Counted from the first letter of the stretch, positions 54,134 through 63,173 are shown. The stretch: 64,000 nt of DNA from Paraliobacillus zengyii (GCF_003268595.1 NZ_CP029797.1:3617501-3681500); one strand, 5' to 3'. Notes: generated by a model not told the origin, from the letters alone. Translations and numbers: made by a program.

Positions 54134-55371
54134 ATAGCCTGTTCCATTCCTAATAGATCATGTATTGCATTAGCTAACTTTTCACTGAATTTTGGTGGTA
54201 CTGCATTTCCAATCATCTCATAATTTTGTCCCATACTACCTAAAAATTCAAAATCATCATCAAATGTTTGTAACCTCGCCGCTTCACGTACAGTAATTGA
54301 GCGAGCTTGTTCGGGATCTGGATGAATATGTCTGAGTCCATCCTTCTTTAAATGTGCTGGTATTGTATTACTTGGTTTATCCCACCTTAAAACATAATAC
54401 TTATGAATATTTGATGTTTTTCCTGTTTTCTCTGTGTAAAGCTGTTTTAATGCTTCAGAAGATTGGTACTTATTTTTACCTGTAATAATATCTTTTGCAA
54501 GAATACTAAAGATATCCATATCCCGCTTATTATGGTATCTTGGATAATGCCAATTAAAATCAGTTTTATATGGAGTATGCGAATACTTGCGCTTTCCAAT
54601 TCGATAATCACTTTCTGTTGGCTTTAGTTTTGGAAGATCCATTATTGCATCATGCACATTGAATTTCTTTTCAGACTTATATCTTCCCAAAATTTCATTA
54701 TAAAAACACTTTAAAATTTGTTGATTTTTATCTTTATTTCTAAAATAGTTGCGGTTTAAACCAACTAGGATCACTCTTTTTCTCTTTTGAGGCACTCCAA
54801 ATTCAGATAAGTCAAGAAGCGCTTCTCCTTTTATATCGTCTATAATATCAAACCCATAATCATTAAATCCTCTTTTTATCTTATCAACAATACTTTCTCC
54901 ATCCGGCATAGCCGAGAGCATTCCTTCAACATTTTCGAAGACTACTATTTTGGGATTATAGACTTTTACAACTTTTAAGTAACTTTCAAAAAGGTAATTT
55001 CTATAATCTTTTCTCATCCCATCTTTATCCTGAATTCTACCTGCAACTGAGTATGCCTGACATGGTGGACCACCCACAATAACATCTATATCTCTTCCGT
55101 TCACTACTTTTTTTAGACCTCGATGGGAATCAAATTCTATATCCTTATCCCAACCATTTATTAACTCTTTCGTTCTTTGTATATCAAAATGAAGAACCCT
55201 TTTCTCAGCATCCTCATAATTATACTTATTCTTCAATCTGTTTATCAAGGTATTACAAGCAGACTCCTGCCATTCAACACTAGCAACTGTATTATAGTGA
55301 CCTGATTTTTCAAACCCATCTAATAGACCACCACACCCGACAAATAGTTCTATTGTATTTAATTTTTGCAT
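54106..55371 (-). CDS. DNA (cytosine-5) methyltransferase, second of tandem pair
   Basis: This 421-residue enzyme transfers a methyl group from SAM to C5 of cytosine. Motif I is ELFVGCGGLLDGFEKSG, motif IV is VGGPPCQAYSVAGR with the catalytic Cys, motif VI is FENVEGM, motif VIII is GVPQKRKRVILVG and motif X is MIGNAVPPKFSEKLA. The target-recognition region is the long stretch about residues 240-345. It starts 4 bp after the first methyltransferase stop with AAAGGTGA, so they are one operon. Confidence 0.96.
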   Translation of the reverse strand: MQKLNTIELFVGCGGLLDGFEKSGHYNTVASVEWQESACNTLINRLKNKYNYEDAEKRVLHFDIQRTKELINGWDKDIEFDSHRGLKKVVNGRDIDVIVGGPPCQAYSVAGRIQDKDGMRKDYRNYLFESYLKVVKVYNPKIVVFENVEGMLSAMPDGESIVDKIKRGFNDYGFDIIDDIKGEALLDLSEFGVPQKRKRVILVGLNRNYFRNKDKNQQILKCFYNEILGRYKSEKKFNVHDAIMDLPKLKPTESDYRIGKRKYSHTPYKTDFNWHYPRYHNKRDMDIFSILAKDIITGKNKYQSSEALKQLYTEKTGKTSNIHKYYVLRWDKPSNTIPAHLKKDGLRHIHPDPEQARSITVREAARLQTFDDDFEFLGSMGQNYEMIGNAVPPKFSEKLANAIHDLLGMEQAISPNSLKGN

Positions 55372-55375
55372 AAAA

Positions 55376-56515
55376 TCACCTTTGATTGCTTAGTTCAAGA
55401 TTTGACTGTGTATAGTCATTTACTTTTATTTTCCCTTTGCTAATATCACTAAAATGTTGCTTAATAGATTTAGCTAAGTGATACGAAAGGAGTGGCGGTA
55501 CCGCATTTCCTACCTGCCTATTTTGTTGAGTTCTTGTACCTTTAAAAATAAAGTCATCTCTAAAGGATTGTAACCTTGCATTTTCTCTAATTGTAGGAAC
55601 TCTATTATACTTATAGTGAAAATGATTTCTGTGACCTGTATCAATTGTTCGTGAAGGTTTTTCACTGTGATATCTTGTCCATGCTTCGTTAAATTTCCTG
55701 CTATCACCTACACCAGGAGGCAAATCTTTATGATTACCACCTTCGGGCACCTGGTTAATAACCCATTTAACATGGTCTGTATGTTTAGTAGCAACATGGT
55801 TATATAGTTTTGAACTGTCTTTTCGCATAAGTTCTTGATACGATGATCTAGGTGAGATAACATACTCATCAATTTCTTCCCCTAGTTCTTTCTCTCTACC
55901 AGGCAAATCACTAATGGCGTCAGCACATGTTACATAGTTTTCCGGTGTATGTGTTGGTTCTGGAATTTTAAAGAGTCCATAACCTTTTTGAAAACCCACA
56001 AAAAACATTCTTTTTCTCATTTGCGGAACTCCAAATCCAGCTGCTAAGAGAGGTTTTTCGGAAACTGTTACATTGTATTCCATATCCTCAAACGTATTTA
56101 GGATCTGCTGTTTAACATTTCCCCCATATAAAGTCGAAATTCCTGGTACATTTTCTATTAAAAATGCTTTGGGTTTAAATTTTCTCACAGCCTTAACAAC
56201 TGCTAAATAAAGTGTATTTCGAGTATCATTGATATCTCTAGAACCTGTCAATGAAAACCCTTGACATGGTGGTCCTCCGATGATGATATCAATTTTTCTA
56301 TTTCCAACTTTATCAGATATTTCTTTTATCACTTCATCTTTTGAAAGATCCGCGAGTAAAGTATCCGATCCATTATGATTGTATTTATATGTCTCCAATG
56401 CTGCCTTATCAAAATCAACACCTAGTATGACATTATACCCTGCATCTATAAAACCTTGTGACAATCCACCACAACCACAAAATAGATCTAGTACATTTAA
56501 TTGATTATTTACCAT
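55376..56515 (-). CDS. DNA (cytosine-5) methyltransferase, first of tandem pair
   Basis: This 379-residue enzyme has motif I VLDLFCGCGGLSQGFIDAGY, motif IV IGGPPCQGFSLTGSRD, motif VI LIENVPG, motif VIII GVPQMRKRMFFVG and motif X RQVGNAVPPLLSYHLA. It differs from the second enzyme in its target-recognition region. Two m5C enzymes in tandem are typical of systems with an asymmetric site, in which each strand needs its own methylation. No restriction gene is directly attached; the nearest nuclease candidates are at 60.4, 61.7 and 63.7 kb. Confidence 0.96.
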   Translation of the reverse strand: MVNNQLNVLDLFCGCGGLSQGFIDAGYNVILGVDFDKAALETYKYNHNGSDTLLADLSKDEVIKEISDKVGNRKIDIIIGGPPCQGFSLTGSRDINDTRNTLYLAVVKAVRKFKPKAFLIENVPGISTLYGGNVKQQILNTFEDMEYNVTVSEKPLLAAGFGVPQMRKRMFFVGFQKGYGLFKIPEPTHTPENYVTCADAISDLPGREKELGEEIDEYVISPRSSYQELMRKDSSKLYNHVATKHTDHVKWVINQVPEGGNHKDLPPGVGDSRKFNEAWTRYHSEKPSRTIDTGHRNHFHYKYNRVPTIRENARLQSFRDDFIFKGTRTQQNRQVGNAVPPLLSYHLAKSIKQHFSDISKGKIKVNDYTQSNLELSNQR

Positions 56516-56929
56516 AGACCTATCCCCCTACTTTTAATGCGAACGTATATTCTTTATTTTAATATTACTTTACAAATTAGGCAATTCTGAAATTATATTA
56601 TAACACTTCTAGACATATAAAAGAGAATAAAAAGAGTTGAATTTATAGTGACTCTAATTAAAATCAACTTCTGTTGCTTAAAATCTCTTTACTACAAAAT
56701 AATCTTCTGTTCTTTTTTACAATTACTAACTTAATGTGTCTTACACTACGCAACTAATAAAGCCTTATAGATAGCATAATCCCCCCCTTTCTATAACGTA
56801 GATATTATATATATTCATAAAAAAATTAAAAAAAAGGGATAACTTAATTATGATCAATGAGATTTACCATTGATTATCTTTGTGTAATTAATGACCAAAA
56901 TACAGACTAGATGAATTCTTGTGCTGCTT

Positions 56930-56986
56930 AGTAGACTTATACTATGCAACAAATAATTTCTTTTTGAGAGAAAGTACTTAAAGTAA
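56930..56986 (+). repeat. Interspersed repeat copy B, left parts
   Basis: It contains AGTAGACTTATA (shared with 60105-60116) and GTACTTAAAGTAA (56974-56986, shared with 60208-60220). The palindromic part follows at 57014. Confidence 0.55.
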
Positions 56987-57013
56987 GATTTATTTATAGG
57001 TGATTGGTCTTAA

Positions 57014-57032
57014 CAATCGGGCCAGATTGTTG
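57014..57032 (+). repeat. Interspersed repeat copy B, palindromic 19-mer
   Basis: CAATCGGGCCAGATTGTTG, identical to the minus strand of 40792-40810, in intergenic DNA. Confidence 0.7.
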
Positions 57033-57295
57033 AATATTTACCAAAATGAAGAGTTATTTGAGATAGTTTATATCAAATTCAATGCTTAATTGTACATTAT
57101 TCTGGATTTGTTTATTTCGAAAGTCGTTAATATGATATAATTATGTAAATACTGGAAGCCGATGATTTGTTTTGTAATAATACACTCCTTTTACTATCGG
57201 CAAATTTAGAGCTTTACCATCCATCTAGTTGAGTATGGTAAAAATAGTTATCAAAGTGTATTATTGATATTAAAATAGTATATTTGGAGGAAATA

Positions 57296-58060
57296 ATGCT
57301 TAGTAATAAAGATATAGTAAGAGAAATTATTAAAAGTAAGAACTTAGCTATTTATCCATTAAATACTGAATATATAAATGGTAGTTCAATTAATTTAACT
57401 GCCAGTGATTTGGCATGGTATTCTGCTGAAAAAATTAACGGCTCTAATCCACAAGAAGAACCAATTATTATTGATACTCCTGGTAAGTATGCTGTAAATC
57501 AAGGGAAAATAAATATTCCTAAAGGAGAAACTGTAAATATATTGACTCAGGAAGCAATATGGGTTTCACGAAAGATTAGCGGTACTTACCATTCAAGGGT
57601 TTCAATTTCAGCAAAAGGTTTAAGTAACATTTCAACAACATTAGATCCTAAATGGTGTGGGTTATCTTTAATATCAATCACAAATAATTCTAAGTATGAT
57701 CAGAGTATTAATGTAGGGGATGGTATTGTTACCTTAACTTTTGATTATTTAAATAGAAAAGCTTCAAAAGATCATGTAGAGATCGCAGCAAGTAGACAAG
57801 ATATTTATAATAGATTTGATATGACGGGTATTAACTCAACAAGGCTACAATATTTACAAGGAAATGAGCATAGAACTCCATTTAGAATTAAAAATAATAT
57901 GAGAGAATCTGACATATACAAACAGTTAAGACAGGATACTCCATTAAAGAGGTTCTATAATAATTTTTTATTAAATCCAATTGTATTATTGTTGATTGGT
58001 GCCGTATTAACTAAAGTAGGTGAAAGCATTTATAAGTGGATTTCTGGATTATTCAGTTAA
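57296..58060 (+). CDS. Membrane-anchored dUTPase/dCTP-deaminase-fold protein
   Basis: The start MLSNKDIVREIIKS follows GGAGG at 57286-57290; the TTG upstream lies in the ribosome binding site itself. The 254-residue protein has a dCTP-deaminase-type core: YPLNTEYINGSSINLTASDL, SRVSISAKGLSNISTTLDP and WCGLSLISITNNS. In true deaminases the last strand carries the catalytic Glu (LEFYN-like); here that position is Ser or Ile, so deaminase activity is doubtful. A C-terminal hydrophobic helix NPIVLLLIGAVLTKVGESIY anchors it to the membrane. dCTP deaminases are known phage-defence effectors. A Nudix gene follows 490 bp downstream. Confidence 0.75.
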   Translation: MLSNKDIVREIIKSKNLAIYPLNTEYINGSSINLTASDLAWYSAEKINGSNPQEEPIIIDTPGKYAVNQGKINIPKGETVNILTQEAIWVSRKISGTYHSRVSISAKGLSNISTTLDPKWCGLSLISITNNSKYDQSINVGDGIVTLTFDYLNRKASKDHVEIAASRQDIYNRFDMTGINSTRLQYLQGNEHRTPFRIKNNMRESDIYKQLRQDTPLKRFYNNFLLNPIVLLLIGAVLTKVGESIYKWISGLFS

Positions 58061-58185
58061 TCCTTCATAAAAAAATAATATTAAATAAGAGTATAATGGC
58101 TATGGGTAACTCAGCTAACTCCGGTTGAACCCGGTGTTATATTTATAGATTATGATTTAAATTGAGGGGAGCATAACAAGATAGA

Positions 58186-58418
58186 ATGTATATCATTATT
58201 ATTTTAATGCTAATCTCTCTAATAGCTTTAAGTCGAACCTCAAAAGGAAATATACTAGGTTCCTAAGTTTAATGGCTTGTGCAATGGGGATAGTGGTTAT
58301 TTATTTCTATTTAGAACAAAATATTTTTTCTGTTTTCTACTTTATTATCTGTATGCTGATAATTAATGTGTGTATAACGATTGCAAAGAATAAAAAGAAG
58401 AACAGCAGTGCCATATAA
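58186..58418 (+). pseudogene. Small membrane protein split by a frameshift
   Basis: Frame 1 (58186-58266) encodes MYIIIILMLISLIALSRTSK then stops. Frame 2 (58272-58418) encodes MACAMGIVVIYFYLEQ and a second hydrophobic segment ending KNKKKNSSAI. The two halves join into one plausible 75-80 residue three-helix protein if a single shift near 58250 is repaired. Only frame 1 has a GAGGGGAG nearby. It lies between the dCTP-deaminase-like and Nudix genes. Confidence 0.45.
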
Positions 58419-58549
58419 AATACTATAACTAAATTCTTCTTCCTAAAACCAAAAGAGATATGTATATTTAAATATAGAAGAGTCTTAATCGATTCTCCTA
58501 TCAAACAAATAACACATATTCAAATTAAGAAAAAGGGAGTATTACATAA

Positions 58550-59194
58550 ATGACAAATAAAAAATGGGAAGAAATTATCTTAGTTGCACCTCGTAATACA
58601 GTATTCAACAATGAATCATTAGCTTTTCAAGGTACTGAACAACGTAAGGAAGTAGTAGATGAAATCATCGCTAACTTATCCGATTCTAATACTTCCTTCC
58701 GAAGAGGTGCAACAACCGATCCTACACCTAAAGAGAATAATGCTGAAATCAATACTGACTATAAACAACCTATTCCATACGTATTAATTAAACGTGGTAA
58801 TGAAATCTATACATATGAACGTTTATCCGGCGGAGGGGAATCACGATTGCATAGCAAATTATCTCTTGGGGTCGGTGGTCACATGAATCCAGAAGAAGGT
58901 AATTTTCAAGAAGTATTAATGATTAATCTAAATCGTGAATTACAGGAAGAATTAAACATCCAATCTTCTGCTCGTAATTTACAATTTATCGGATTAATTA
59001 ATGACGACTTAAATGAGGTAGGTAAAGTACATCTAGGCATCTTAGCAATCCTTGAATTATCAGATGATGCTACGGTAGCTGTTCGTGAAGTAGAACAACT
59101 TGAAGGTTATTGGTTAACTATTGATGAGTTAAAACAGTCCGGTACATATAACCGATTAGAACCCTGGTCACAAATTGCGGTAGATATTCTCTAG
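58550..59194 (+). CDS. Nudix-family hydrolase
   Basis: A 214-residue protein with a Nudix box, GVGGHMNPEEGNFQEVLMIN then LNRELQEELNI, giving the REx2EE metal site. The long N-terminal part (about 1-80) is not part of the usual fold and is unlike most family members. Nudix enzymes hydrolyse nucleoside diphosphates linked to another moiety. A GGGAG site is 11 bp upstream. Being next to another nucleotide-binding protein in a defence island is suggestive, no more. Confidence 0.88.
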   Translation: MTNKKWEEIILVAPRNTVFNNESLAFQGTEQRKEVVDEIIANLSDSNTSFRRGATTDPTPKENNAEINTDYKQPIPYVLIKRGNEIYTYERLSGGGESRLHSKLSLGVGGHMNPEEGNFQEVLMINLNRELQEELNIQSSARNLQFIGLINDDLNEVGKVHLGILAILELSDDATVAVREVEQLEGYWLTIDELKQSGTYNRLEPWSQIAVDIL

Positions 59195-59337
59195 TTCAGA
59201 AATTAATTAGCAAGGTATTTTTTACATATCAAACTAGTATGTTTTTATTTGACATTTAGTATGCTTTTAAGTAGTCAGATGGCGTTTCCTCTTAAGAAGA
59301 GTATTTAGTCTAGTTGTGAGGAATCGCCACCTACAGT

Positions 59338-59921
59338 TCAAATATAGTTTAAGTAGAGCGCTTTAATCTGAAACATGTTAGGAGATTGAAATAATCCAAC
59401 CCTCTTGTTGAACGGACTAAGGAAGGTAGTACAATGTTCCCTCTCTAACCTCATATCCATATGGGGGATTAGACCCCTTGAAAAGACCTTTTTTGGCTCT
59501 AGTCCGTAATGTCTCTTTGACACGACTGCTTGTATTTTGTGACTCCTGTTCATACATCCAGCGTACAAACCAAACATGTTAGTGTTACCTGTCAAAGTAT
59601 TAATCGCATTACCTAAAGTGATGATATGGATCCCTTGATTCTCGCAAAGGTTTTTAATTTTGTAGGATAATTCCCCATTACGAGCTAGACGAGAATGTTC
59701 TTTAGCTAAGATGATATCGAACTTTTTTTCTTGAACATCTCCAATCATTTTTGAAGATTTTTTCTTTTACCCGTAGTTCCTGTCTGGACATCCACACAAA
59801 ATTCGTAAATGTCCCATCCCTTTTCTTCAATGTACCTGTAAAAAAGTTCCTTTTGATACTTTAGCGATGCTTTTTGTTCCTCTTTATCAGTTGAAACTCG
59901 AATGTATATTGCACATCTCAT
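59338..59921 (-). pseudogene. Decayed small serine recombinase/resolvase
   Basis: The first part (start 59921) reads MRCAIYIRVSTDKEEQKASL, an intact catalytic N-terminus. A frameshift at the KNLQK stop is followed in the next frame by KFDIILAKEHSRLARNGELS, and then another shift after FGLYA. The correct reading WMYEQESQNTSSRVKETLRT continues in a third frame to a premature TAG. At least two frameshifts plus a lost C-terminus make it a remnant of an earlier mobile element. Confidence 0.85.
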
Positions 59922-60104
59922 TCTTACATCATTTCCTTTATGAGTAATTTGAGATGTAGCAGTGTTTACCTTAATAATTATGGACAGGACAGCTAAAATT
60001 ATAAGGTACCTTGGTTTCATATTCATAAGTTGACTTGGAATTTGTAAATAAATGCACTAACGAGGCGGTAATGTGGCATAAGAAAGTCGTAAGTCTTTAT
60101 AGCG

Positions 60105-60220
60105 CAGTAGACTTATAATGCGCAATAAATAAAGTGAGGTTTGAAGTAAGCTAATTAGTTTTAAAAGGGATTTTTATGTTACAGTAGAATTAACTTTGTG
60201 AAATAGTGTACTTAAAGTAA
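60105..60220 (+). repeat. Interspersed repeat copy C (diverged)
   Basis: It contains AGTAGACTTATA (60105-60116) and GTACTTAAAGTAA (60208-60220) as in copy B, in a wider span and without the palindrome. A further trace of the family is at 61065-61105. These occupy the 59922-60394 gap, which has no gene. Confidence 0.5.
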
Positions 60221-60394
60221 CGACCAATTTCATTCAATAAGAAATCATAAAAGGAACGAGGCTTACTATAAAATAAGATTTGATGTATTAATTTTTTTAA
60301 AAATTATGTATAAAAAACGATGTGCTAACATTAGTAAAAAGGTGCGAAAAGAAAATACATACAATCGTAATTTGTAAAGGAGATACATCGGATT

Positions 60395-61042
60395 ATGGAT
60401 GAAAGTTGGAAAGATAAAATTGTTTACAGTGAAAAATTCTCATATCATTCTTACAAAGAATTAGTCAAAAAATATTGGGAAAATGATTGGAGGGAGATTA
60501 TCTTTCAGAATCGTGTTGTTATTCCACTTTTAGATAAGCTGTTTATCAACGAAGAAGACATATCTATTATTGATATTTCGTTACAAACCGATAAAAACAA
60601 TAGTGGTATACATAATACTCGTTTTTACAGAAAAGAGAAGGCTTCATCGCCAGACTTGTTAGTAGCACGTCATTGGAACTATGCCAATATAGTTAATGAC
60701 GAAATTAATTATCTCGCTGTCGTAGAAGTAAAATCACCTATATTAAATCCTATTTATAATAATAAGAATGACTTCAACAATCAGATAAAAATGCATTTAC
60801 AGGCAAATGGAAAAGTTATACTAACTGATTGTATTAAGTGGAAATTTTTCAAGAAAGAATATGATTTGGTCCCAGTAAAAACCATTAACTTGTTTGATGA
60901 AAATAATAATTGGAAAAGAAAAGACGGTAAAACTCATGAGTGTCTAATAGGAGAATTTCAATTCGAACATACCTATGAAGATGAACCACAAGAATGGAAC
61001 CAGTTATGCGAATATTTACATGAATTTATAAATGGAAATTAA
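60395..61042 (+). CDS. Stand-alone PD-(D/E)XK nuclease-like protein
   Basis: This 215-residue protein contains the nuclease signature SSPDLLVARHWNYAN ... YLAVVEVKSPILNP, i.e. PD followed by E-V-K, as in the N-terminal domain of type I HsdR and in DUF4268-like nucleases. No helicase or methylase domain is fused. The start at 60395 follows AAAGGAGATACAT. It may be an effector of an unrecognised restriction module or an orphan nuclease. Confidence 0.72.
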   Translation: MDESWKDKIVYSEKFSYHSYKELVKKYWENDWREIIFQNRVVIPLLDKLFINEEDISIIDISLQTDKNNSGIHNTRFYRKEKASSPDLLVARHWNYANIVNDEINYLAVVEVKSPILNPIYNNKNDFNNQIKMHLQANGKVILTDCIKWKFFKKEYDLVPVKTINLFDENNNWKRKDGKTHECLIGEFQFEHTYEDEPQEWNQLCEYLHEFINGN

Positions 61043-61211
61043 CATTCTTTGTTTGTAAAATGGTGTGCTTAAAGTATTGAGGGGCTATTGTTGAATAAAA
61101 AAGACCAAAAACTCCAGATCCTTTGCTACGCAGTACGATTCAATTTCTGTAATAATTCTGAGATAGATTTTTAAAAGTCAACCAGCTTAAAATTATTACA
61201 AATCCTCTTAA

Positions 61212-61430
61212 TTATGAGGTAACAAAATTTAACGTTATTATGAATTCCCAAGCAGCAGTAACAATTATTAATAAGAATCCGACTCCAATTGAAGTCACAA
61301 TAATAAAAGATAGCAGAAAATAAATAGGAGAAGCATCTTTCCTAATCGAAATTATTGCCCAATAGTAAGCTCCTATTAAGAGTGAGACTATTGCCAAAAC
61401 TATACCGAAGTAAACAACCATACTATTCAA
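61212..61430 (-). CDS. Small membrane protein, 72 residues
   Basis: Two membrane helices (FGIVLAIVSLLIGAYYWAI and YFLLSFIIVTSIGVGFLLII) with a basic loop (SIRKDAS). The start is uncertain: a TTG at 61430 or the ATG three codons later, without a strong ribosome binding site. No family recognised. Confidence 0.5.
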   Translation of the reverse strand: MNSMVVYFGIVLAIVSLLIGAYYWAIISIRKDASPIYFLLSFIIVTSIGVGFLLIIVTAAWEFIITLNFVTS

Positions 61431-61435
61431 TAATT

Positions 61436-61479
61436 AATGAGGTTCCGCAATCATAAACAAACGATTGCGGAACCTCATT
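61436..61479. repeat. Perfect 17-bp inverted repeat
   Basis: Arms AATGAGGTTCCGCAATC and GATTGCGGAACCTCATT are perfect mirror copies around a 10-nt loop. No U-run follows on either strand, so it is not a classic terminator. The rest of the 61431-61720 gap shows no gene. Confidence 0.8.
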
Positions 61480-61720
61480 GTCCTAATTCTTTGATAAAAA
61501 TAAAGAGGATTAAGCTTTTTAACTGTAAATTTTTTCTATCGGTAAACTTTTTACATTAAGCGGTAAATCGCGTGGCAACTACTAGTTAAACAGGGATGGT
61601 ACATTCTTATGTCTATAATCATAAGTTATTATTTTTTCGGTTTTTATTTATAGCATGACTGATATATATTTATGTGCTGCTATATAAAAACCACTGGTTT
61701 AAAAATGTGTTTTTTTAGAA

Positions 61721-63031
61721 TTACTTAACAAATCTACCAAATACATGTTCCCTATGATATTTGATCATTTCCAAGCTTGGCTTTAATTCTTCATTTTGGG
61801 GCAGTATTATTTTCTTGCGATCAATATCCAAAAGTATTTTATTGTCCAATGCCTTTTCATGTACTTTAACAGTATAATCATCATTAATGGTAAAGAAGCC
61901 ACGATCAAATGCCCAATGAAGGTCTAATGAAAAAGAAATCCCATTTTTTGGATTATCAGAGCCCCCGTACTCTTTTCCTTTAATATGAGCTGCTTGTACA
62001 TTGAATGTATGTCCATAGTTAATGGAAAGTCCTGTTACTGAACATTCATAACTATAAGCTTTGAGAACAGCTTTACGGAATCTACTATCGCGTTTAATTT
62101 TTTTCAAAACAGTGACTGTTCGATCAACGCCCTCATTTTGTAAGCTTTGTCTCAACAAATCAGACAATGCCTCTGGGGACAAAGTAGATGAAACTTCCGG
62201 AATTGATTTAAGACTAGTGTCTACAGGTAATGCATCAGTTACTTCTTCATCATAATCATAGAGTGATTCATTACTTTCAAACATTTCAGCAATTGTAATA
62301 TCAATGTCGACTAGCTCTAAAATCGGGATTAGTGCTGCCAAACTTCTCCCTGATTTGTACTTTTTCAACAATCCCTTTACCTTTTCATATTTTAGATTAC
62401 TGGGGTTAATAAGATAAGTGATGTATTCAACTGGTGGATTAGGTGAAGCAATCATTAGTAAAATGTCACCAGGATTTAACTCTTTGATATAACCTGAATA
62501 CATACGATACTCATCTCTACCCTTTGGTCTCGATTCTACAATTCTACTGTTATGGTAATCATATATATAGTCATACACTTCTCCACTTTCATTAGCTTTA
62601 ATGCTAATCGTCTTCTTAGGGTTTAAAATTGACATTGATAGTTCACCAAAGTAACCTTTCGCAACTTGCTTAGGGACTAGTAAAAATGAACCAGCTCTTT
62701 TTCCATTAGGGCGTTTCCCCAATTCATTTGATTGCAATAGTTTAGCAAATACTACACCACCATCTTTCATTTTAAGCATTCTGTTTTTATCTTTAGCATT
62801 TTGAAATGCTTTCTCTCTTGCGCTTGGAGTTAATAGATGCCCTTTATTTTCTAAAAGAGCAATAAAATTATTTGGTACTAATATTTCCTTTAATTGCTCT
62901 TTACTGTTCATAAGATGCTCACTATTTTCTAGATCAATCTCCAAGATTTTTAATAATGATTTCATTGTAATACTGTATTTCCGAGAAATTTCCGACAACC
63001 TTGATAAACTATCATCCACTAAATTTTTCAT
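61721..63031 (-). CDS. HNH endonuclease (restriction-type, PF13391-like)
   Basis: The start at 63031 (MKNLVDDSL) is chosen over 63049 because GGGAGGATATAAGG lies before it. The 436-residue protein ends with an HNH nuclease: YECSVTGLSINYGHTFNVQA, AAHIKGKEYGGSDNPKNGIS and LHWAFDRGFFTINDDY give Cys/His, His and the final His. The N-terminal two-thirds (helical up to about 100, then a beta-rich unit about 110-215) are likely to recognise DNA or modified bases. Type II or modification-dependent restriction is the likely role; the tandem methyltransferases 5 kb away are candidate partners. Confidence 0.85.
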   Translation of the reverse strand: MKNLVDDSLSRLSEISRKYSITMKSLLKILEIDLENSEHLMNSKEQLKEILVPNNFIALLENKGHLLTPSAREKAFQNAKDKNRMLKMKDGGVVFAKLLQSNELGKRPNGKRAGSFLLVPKQVAKGYFGELSMSILNPKKTISIKANESGEVYDYIYDYHNSRIVESRPKGRDEYRMYSGYIKELNPGDILLMIASPNPPVEYITYLINPSNLKYEKVKGLLKKYKSGRSLAALIPILELVDIDITIAEMFESNESLYDYDEEVTDALPVDTSLKSIPEVSSTLSPEALSDLLRQSLQNEGVDRTVTVLKKIKRDSRFRKAVLKAYSYECSVTGLSINYGHTFNVQAAHIKGKEYGGSDNPKNGISFSLDLHWAFDRGFFTINDDYTVKVHEKALDNKILLDIDRKKIILPQNEELKPSLEMIKYHREHVFGRFVK

Positions 63032-63173
63032 GACCTTATATCCTCCCATACTTTAGTTATTTAAGTTATTTTTTAATTAAATAATTAACTTAAACAGCTG
63101 TTTATATATAAAATACACCAAACGCTGTATAATGTCAAATATATTTGAATTATAAATAATAAAAACACTTAAA

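Larger units (their letters stand above)
56516..57295. other. Long non-coding divergent region
   Basis: This 780-bp AT-rich gap is between the methyltransferase operon and the divergent dCTP-deaminase-like gene. It contains diverged repeat copies (56930-56986, 57014-57032), a weak hairpin TTTACCAT...ATGGTAAA (57213-57245) and a strongly A-rich tract near 56820-56845. No ORF with good translation signals is seen. Confidence 0.55.
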
